From positions 33,763,524 through 33,827,523 of the forward strand of contig CAIIXF020000006.1 in the NCBI GenBank assembly GCA_903813345.2: a stretch of 64,000 nt of DNA, given 5' to 3'. This document shows positions 57,601 to 64,000 of this stretch, one piece after another. The notes beneath the pieces are model-generated. The model saw nothing but the letters and a program-made list of their open reading frames with translations. It was not told the origin of the DNA and searched no databases. The translations under genes were made by a program, and so were the position numbers. Positions within the stretch are counted from its first letter, which is position 1, and each line of letters begins with the position of its first letter. Source of the stretch: Owenia fusiformis. Its lineage: Eukaryota; Annelida; Polychaeta; Sabellida; Oweniidae.

Positions 57601-59780
57601 TTCAAATCTTCTTAGTTCTTTTGTTCTTCTGACATCATCATTTTCTACCTGTCTATTATGACAGACTCGAAGTAATTGAAGTGTTAAAAAATGAGCATAT
57701 TTCAGGGCATATAATACAGTTGAACATGAACTCAACCATCGAAATAAATTCACGAGGGTCACGTTTTGAAATTCAAGATAAACTGTAAACAACTGAAAAT
57801 AGAAAGTATTAAAGTTAATAGGGATGCAGTCTATCATTTAAATTATATAGAATTGCAAAAAATAGATATTTTGTAGACTGGGTTTTTAAAATTAGGTAGT
57901 TATTGAGGGGATACATAATCACAGATGCCCTATTGTTAGTGAAAACCGACATAAACAATAAAAAAATCTTAATTCTGTTTTTTTGGTTACTTCAACAAAA
58001 TTGAATAAGAAGTGGTGGTTTCTGCATGCTGTGGGGACACACATTTCTATAGAAACTAATTAAAGTATATTTGCATATCTAATTACATGCAGATAGCTAG
58101 TGTCCTTGTATTTTATTCCAATATGTCATTGTATCTATGCATTTATAATTTAATGGTCCCTCATCTCTCTGGCCATTTTCATAAATCACTATGTATTGAT
58201 TCTTACACAGTACAATATCAGTCATGCATGACTTAACGGATGTGTAATGATACAATAAGTAAACCATGCAGAAAATTATGAACATTTTCCTAATTATTAG
58301 ACTGGCATTTTTATTTGAGTGAAAATGGTGATATATTTAATAAGTTTTTTTGCAAGATGTTAACTGAATCTATAGAGAATGCAGATAATCCTATAGGTGT
58401 CCCAAAAACAGACTTTTTGTCAACTTTCATAGATAGTCAACTTTCATAGTTAATCATTGAATCTACATGGAGTCGTAACATTCACTTGATCAAATTTCTA
58501 AGAGATTGCTCAACATTAGCTCAACCCTTCTGCAGATTCTGACATTTACAAATACATATTAAAACGGCAAAAACTGTAAATTGTCTTACACACAATGAAT
58601 TTTTGTCATTTTGAGTTGACCAGTAGATAGGATCCTGAACTTTAATGAGGTGAACCCTGATAACTGCCATAGGTTTTGTAGCCTTGCTATGTCAGAAATT
58701 GCAGTAGGGGTAACAAACTATTAGTGGTGACCAATTTCACTGAAATTTGGTCAGGTATATAGTTGAATTTTAAGACTTTATAGTCATCATGTTGATCAAA
58801 TTTCAAAATACATATAGTCTAATCACCATCCAGGTTATAATGCTCAATTTTATTAGAGAAATAATTCTCTCACATTTCAACTAGTTCCGCCATTTTGAAA
58901 TTAAGGAATTTGTTTTTCTAAAATCATGAACCTTATTTTCACAATTTGTAATTTTCATCTTCAGAATAAAAACAGTCTTAATTTACATCTAATTTTAACC
59001 TTCATACATTTTCGTTTAATTAATTTTCATGTAAAATTCATAAATCAGTGATAATTAAAGTTAGTTTACATTGAATGGCAACTGATAATTATGCCATATT
59101 TTTCATTGATTTAATACATGCATTCCAATTTTAAGCAGAATTGTTTATGATTAGGTGAAAACTAGATGGAAAATTAGTTTTCTTTTTTCATTGGGGCTAG
59201 ATTAAAACTTTAAAAAAGTTTTTCCAAAAATGTTTTTTCGAGTATTTAACCATTTAGATATAGCACTTGGTGCTATCTCTTCTCAAATGGATGATGGGTT
59301 GCAATAAACTAGTCCTTGCATTGGAAAATCAGATCACTTGAGAAGCTAGATTGTTTAACATTGTGATCAATGACCATCCATGTTGCCTATGTTATGCCTT
59401 AGTCACATCTGCCCCAATTCATTGGACGATGCCCGGCTGATTGAGTATTTTGTTCAAAATTGAAGATCAAATTTCAAATTTGAGGTCTGTTGTGAACTCC
59501 TGGGAACTTGTACATGATTTAGAAAAAGTTTGGTTAATTTGAAGCAATGTCGACCAATGAATCGGAGCAAATGTGACCTAGGCATCAATGAGATGATGTA
59601 TGTATGTATATGTATATCACTCCAAACATGCATGATAAAATAGACATTAAATAGCACACTCTGATTGGGTACTGCTCGTTGCCATGACAAGAACAACAGT
59701 AGTCTAGTAAACACAGAACATGTAAATGAATGACCATATCTGCAAATTTGTCTCAGACTCTCTGATTATTTTCTATTATT
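54650..59780. other. Non-coding stretch, little recognised
   Basis: AT-rich DNA with short chance ORFs. 59425-59560 shares phrases with 3735-3790 and 13020-13110 (CCGGCTGATTGAGTATTTTG, GTTCAAAATT, GAACTTGTACATGATTT), so it holds a decayed dispersed repeat. The rest shows no structure that I can name. Confidence 0.4.
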
Positions 59781-59787
59781 TATTTAA

Positions 59788-59946
59788 GGAATAAATAATG
59801 ATAGGCCATTCAATATGGTGAAATTCAGCACGAGTTGGACAGAATGTTGTACAAAGCACGAACCGAAGGTGGGTGCATTTGTACTAACATTCTGTCCAAC
59901 GAGTGCTGAATTTCACCATATTGAATGGCCTATCATTATTTATTCC
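59788..59946. repeat. 159-bp near-perfect palindrome
   Basis: GGAATAAATAATGATAGGCC ATTCAATATGGTGAAATTCA at the left is exactly mirrored at the right. The arms continue through CACGAGTTGGACAGAATGTT. The centre reads AAGCACGAACCGAAGGTGGG TGC. The spurious 79-codon frame over it arises from the symmetry. Confidence 0.9.
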
Positions 59947-60659
59947 GATTCAAACATAAAAATTAGTAAAAGCCGTGTCTGTGGAACGGGCATGAAGGAA
60001 GAATACGCATGCTGTCAAGATTCTTGGGCTGTTCTATTTTACTCCCCGTTTTAGATTTGTTAAATAGTTAAGTTAGCCATAGTTAAATAGTTACAGTATT
60101 TACGGAGGGAGTAAAAAAGAACAGCTATCCCCGGACAGAGCCCCAGATGTGTAGCTGAGATGTGACGTCACTCAAAACAATGCAAATTGCAGATTGAATA
60201 GAGCATGGTCGTGCATCTATGGAGAATTAGAGAACGTTCTATATTGGCTATGCTGCATTCTGATTGGTTGAGAAATTCGAATAGAGCACGGTCATGTTTG
60301 AATATGGAATGAGTACTGCCATGCACCTATCTATCTATGTTCATGTATGTTTGTATGTTGATTAGGATGTAAAACAGATAGAATAAACCTTGAAAATACA
60401 AGATATTGTAGATATAATTGGTAATATGATAGGAAAATCAAAAATTAATCAAAATTAATTTAACGGCTATGAGAACTTATTTGTAGTCTCCAGTGCAGTA
60501 GATCATAAATGACTCAGGTCTCGTGATACTGTATTGGTTGAATGGAAGCGAAAGTGGCAATTTTTATCCAACAATGTAATTAGTTTATATGAAATACGAT
60601 TTGAAATCGGGAATAAAAGATACATACATACACATAAATTTATTGACAGGAGCTGTCAT

Positions 60660-60820
60660 CTTTACAATATATACAAACTATAAATTCTATATTCTATATA
60701 CAAACCAATTCTATATTCTATATACATACTAATTCTATATTCTAAATACATATTAATTTTATATTCTATATAAATACTAATTCTATATACATACTAATTC
60801 TATATTCTATATACATACAT
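60660..60820. repeat. AATTCTATATTCTATATACATACT tandem repeat
   Basis: Six or seven diverged copies of a 22-26-bp AT-rich unit, for example TACTAATTCTATATTCTATA. Confidence 0.85.
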
Positions 60821-60827
60821 ATATTAC

Positions 60828-60876
60828 CCTCAGTATATTTCCCGCAGCCCAAATGGCAAGGGGAATATACTGAGGG
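60828..60876. repeat. Hairpin CCCTCAGTATATTTCCC...GGGGAATATACTGAGGG
   Basis: 49-bp palindrome with the centre GCAGCCCAAATGGCAAG, very like the centre GAAGCCCGAAGGGCAAG of the hairpin at 9056-9148, although the arms differ. Confidence 0.8.
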
Positions 60877-61157
60877 AAAGAGAACCATGTATTCACCAAA
60901 AATAAAATGGAATATATGATTTATTATATCATTGGAATATTCTCACTTAGTTAGTTTAATATACAAAATAGGTGCATTTCTTTAAAGGCTTCATGCTTTA
61001 CAACTTTCTCTGATATTTCAAGACTCAAGTTATGTTGTCCTTGTTGTAACCGATTGATAAAATCACGACAGTGTCCATTGTTCATCTTAGCCAGGTGTTC
61101 GGATACACAGGTTTCAACATATTTGTGATAAATGAAGTATATATTTCATAAAAACTT

Positions 61158-62567
61158 TCAGTATAAGTCTACTGACTTCACTCGCGTACTCTTCCTCGAA
61201 TAAAACTTGATAAATTCATGACGTAAAGCCCTACTGGTGAGAAACTTCAAACATTTGATGATACTGTAAAGACACAATACAGATATTGAATATAAGAGAT
61301 GGAACAATTGACTGTCATTCATTCTAAATGTTATCTGTATAACCATGTGAAACAGTGCTGCAATAAGCAAGACAACAACTTCACTGGCAATCAATTTGTA
61401 TTCCCAAATGAAATCCTTTCGTCGTAATGGGTGGATGATACTAAGCTGCTTTTGTTGATTTTGATGATGCTTCCCATCAGGATTTGATTCATCAAAAGCC
61501 TTAGATGGAGAAAATGGAGAAATCTTATTCTTAAACCAGTTTTTTTTAACTTTGTGACACTCCACTGTATTATGCGCCTTCTTTGGATTAGTTTTATTCA
61601 TCACTCCTTTGGCATTTTCTTTTATAAAAGTATTAAATGTCGTCCTAATGTCACTGATTATTTCATTCTGTATGTGTGGCTGTTCTTGTGTTGCCTCATT
61701 ATTTTCTAACTCATCCAAATCTATATGAATCTGGAATGCATCAACAATATGAGTTTGCGTATCAGCTTGTACGTTTGATTCTGTCTGATGGGTATTCGTG
61801 TCAATCTTATCAATCTTGAATGTATCATCTATTACATTTGGCTGTTTCTGACGGCCATGCATCTCTTCAAGCTTATGGACTTGGAACACATCGACTGGTG
61901 TTTGCACGCTTGCCTGATGTTGTCTGCTTTTGACATTAGGCTGAATATGTATCGTAAAAATCTTCTTCCTTAAGGACCATACCATCTTAGAATGTACAAT
62001 TACTGTGAGGCCAAAACAGCATATGTCAGCTACATTGTCCACCCAAATAAGGTCATTGTGGTGTGGTATTATGATAAGTATTGCGCAGTACAGACATACT
62101 ATGACTGACATTACACAAATTATCCACCAGGGAATCCGTCTATTTGGTTGAGTAACTTTTACCATCCTAACAATTCCAATCAAGCAAAGGAATTTCATAC
62201 TCAGCCTACACATTGGTAAGTATTTCCTCCATGTAAAACTCCCTGGCAAGTTACATTCATTGAAATCCAAGGCCACAAGAATGCCTATTATGAGTTCTTT
62301 GAGTATGCCGCAAATGTGAACGAAAACTTGTATAAAATGAAATGTATTCTCTCGGATATGTAATCTTTTTCCTTTGAATGAAAGAAACAGCCAGTTTATT
62401 TGAATGTACATGGCTATGCCGCAAAAGATAATAACAGCTACAGATGCACTTCTGTTATAATGTCTACATTCAAATTTGTCGCTCCTATCATGAAGCATTT
62501 GCTTGACAACCGTAACATTGTTTTCAACAGTTGGGAAAGCAGTGTCTGTAATACCTTGTTCAATCAT
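61158..62567 (-). CDS. Divergent seven-transmembrane, rhodopsin-type receptor-like protein
   Basis: Single-exon gene of 469 residues; an in-frame TAG lies three codons upstream of the ATG. Hydrophobic segments are at about 42-64, 77-100, 126-138 (short), 147-168, 179-198, 392-413 and 421-443. The N-terminus has two N-glycosylation sequons (NVT 17, NRS 38). Cys105 and Cys120 lie in the loop before the third segment. The loop between segments 5 and 6 is about 190 residues, hydrophilic, and repeats a DxFxIxKxx phrase (VDVFQVHKLEE, DDTFKIDKIDT, VDAFQIHIDLDE). The seventh segment ends YSIIKCLKFLTSRALRHEFI, resembling TM7 plus amphipathic helix 8, but the NPxxY motif is absent and no clear DRY motif follows segment 3. 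Probably a lineage-specific GPCR; ligand unknown. An unrelated 7TM protein is possible. Confidence 0.72.
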   Translation of the reverse strand: MIEQGITDTAFPTVENNVTVVKQMLHDRSDKFECRHYNRSASVAVIIFCGIAMYIQINWLFLSFKGKRLHIRENTFHFIQVFVHICGILKELIIGILVALDFNECNLPGSFTWRKYLPMCRLSMKFLCLIGIVRMVKVTQPNRRIPWWIICVMSVIVCLYCAILIIIPHHNDLIWVDNVADICCFGLTVIVHSKMVWSLRKKIFTIHIQPNVKSRQHQASVQTPVDVFQVHKLEEMHGRQKQPNVIDDTFKIDKIDTNTHQTESNVQADTQTHIVDAFQIHIDLDELENNEATQEQPHIQNEIISDIRTTFNTFIKENAKGVMNKTNPKKAHNTVECHKVKKNWFKNKISPFSPSKAFDESNPDGKHHQNQQKQLSIIHPLRRKDFIWEYKLIASEVVVLLIAALFHMVIQITFRMNDSQLFHLLYSISVLCLYSIIKCLKFLTSRALRHEFIKFYSRKSTRVKSVDLY

Positions 62568-62579
62568 TTCGGTTCTAGG

Positions 62580-63970
62580 CTGGAGATATTTTTGTTGAGG
62601 TTCCCCAGTTTAAATTCTTAAAAATGATTTTCTTACGGAACAGAACTACATGTAGTGAGGTCCCTGAGAATGGACTGTGTATGCAGTGTCCCTATTGGAT
62701 GATTTGTTAAAATGATGTTAGTGTGATTGGTTAACGAATATGTAGTAAGCAAACTAGTAAGTGATTTGTTACATATAACACGCTGGTCTATAAATCCTCA
62801 TGCTCTGTTTTTTAATTGTCAAGTGCTAATTGAAATGCAGACATGCTAATTTAACCAACTCTATTTTGAATAAGCCTGTTTTGTCTCTTGGCTCATTTAA
62901 CAATGTATGACAATTCATATGGTTTTAATTTTAAAATTTGTTTTTATAAAGTCTTAAGTTATCCTATAAGTGATATAGTGGAGCCAGTTAAGGAAATAAA
63001 ATCCTTGAATTGCACTTGCTATATATAATGCACAATTTTTTTTAGTATCATTAAAACATATATTTTTGATATCTAATAATATATAATAGCAGTCCTCGAA
63101 AAATTTGTATATTTACGAGCTCCGTGTTAATTTATCAATCTTCAAAAGACCCCCTGCAGAACAGTTCTAGAGTAATAAAGCCCATATTCCCAGGATGTTA
63201 CAATAACATGACTATCTTCAAAATAGGAAGGTTTAAATTTTTCTTTTTCCTACTTCCAAAGATATTGGCGTTTGAATTTTGGAAATTCCCCATTGGCTGC
63301 GATTATAAACGGCTATCAATATGGCTTTACTTAAGTGTCGTTTTCTCAAAAAGTCAACTGTGGAATTTTCTAACAGTACATAACAGAACAAAATGAACAA
63401 AGTGAACAATCCAGAAGCAAAACAATAAAAGAAAAAGAAAAGAAAGAGGATCAAAAGGACAAGGCCCACAATAAACAGAAAAAGACCAAAAGACTAGAAA
63501 ACACAATGAGACAGAAACATACTAAAACAAAAATTACTTCAGATTCATCAATAATGACGTACATAGTTATTGACATTGTAAATAGATACTGATTCTCTCT
63601 CAATATATATTGTATATAAGAAATCTAATTGTCTCAAAGCACCTTTGCAGACACCATAAACCCCCACCCCCCTCTAATCTACTTTGCAACTCTGTTGTTA
63701 AAGTAAATAAAGGGAGGGGCCCCATGGTCTTGAATCAAGACTTAATGAGAATGATATAAAAACTATACATTTTCAGATTTTAAAATGATGAAACATTATA
63801 GAGAAGTAGCAAAGGCATGCATTTGAACAACATGCTAATTATATATATATATAACTTTTATTGACATCTTTTATCATAACATGATTACATTAGTTATTAC
63901 AAACCAGAGAAATAAATGTGTTAATTACAATTAACACAAAAAGGCCCTTTGAAAGAGGCCTTCTGCAGTG
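62580..63970. other. Intergenic, no gene recognised
   Basis: Upstream region of the 7TM gene; a promoter is presumed but not seen. 63410-63530 is A/G-rich on the plus strand. An ATATATATATATA run lies at 63839-63853. Confidence 0.4.
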
Positions 63971-63976
63971 TAATAC

Positions 63977-64000
63977 AGGGTGACCCAAAATTAATGCAAC
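63977..64000. mobile_element. Left end of a mariner-like element cut by the window edge
   Basis: TACAGGGTGACCCAAAATTA is a TA followed by a CAGGGTGxCCCAAAA terminus, as in the mariner-like elements at 28659 and 5541. The rest lies outside. Confidence 0.5.

Noticed and set aside
57571-57837. 88-codon minus frame, with QVENDDVRRTKELRRFESHR after an acceptor-like ATAATAG
   Set aside because: The last 28 codons look somewhat exon-like, but no upstream exon, conserved motif or known family could be attached. Left unannotated.
58097-58285. Small membrane-like minus frame (MFIIFCMVYLLYHY...)
   Set aside because: Hydrophobicity is expected from AT-rich codons; no supporting signal.
59815-60054. 79-codon plus frame
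   Set aside because: Lies over the 159-bp palindrome; an artefact of its symmetry.
1-64000. tRNA, rRNA or snRNA genes
   Set aside because: I looked for GGTTCRANTCC-type B boxes and cloverleaf ends by eye and found none convincing. A covariance-model scan would be needed to exclude them.

Overview
This is an AT-rich eukaryotic window with split genes, GT-AG introns and many decayed short DNA transposons. It carries the 5' part of a CECR2 orthologue and a gene resembling the QSER1/PRR12 (DUF4211) family, so it comes from an animal. Two repeat styles fit a marine invertebrate, most likely a lophotrochozoan such as a bivalve mollusc: repeats rich in 'AAATGGC' that end in GGAC runs, and repeats ending 'CATGTGAGCTAAAA'. 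The phylum is inference; no ribosomal or mitochondrial marker is present.

Layout. 421-15387 (minus): a nine-coding-exon gene for a large low-complexity nuclear protein with a conserved C-terminal domain. Its 3' end runs off the left edge. Its 6.8-kb fourth intron holds several nested transposons and a likely alternative first exon (5189-5216) that is phase-compatible with the downstream exons. 15.4-34.8 kb: intergenic and almost wholly repeats (LINE 3' remnant, pogo/Tigger-like copies, mariner-like element, TTAA element, GGTAG-rich fold-back element, and a repeat family with internal tandem arrays). 34826-41251 (plus): seven 5' exons of CECR2, 298 codons, with exon phases that all close; no bromodomain exon was recognised further right. 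45255-52764 (minus): a two-exon gene for a secreted, cysteine-containing, probably GPI-anchored protein of unknown function, perhaps inside a CECR2 intron. 61158-62567 (minus): an intronless, divergent seven-transmembrane receptor-like gene.

The two chromatin-type genes (DUF4211-like and CECR2-like) are divergently oriented about 19 kb apart. No functional coupling can be claimed from this window. The most notable observations are the internal alternative start of the DUF4211-like gene, transposons nested inside transposons with readable target-site duplications, and hairpin repeats that share a centre but have different arms. All exon boundaries were read by eye from splice signals and phase; none has been checked against transcripts.
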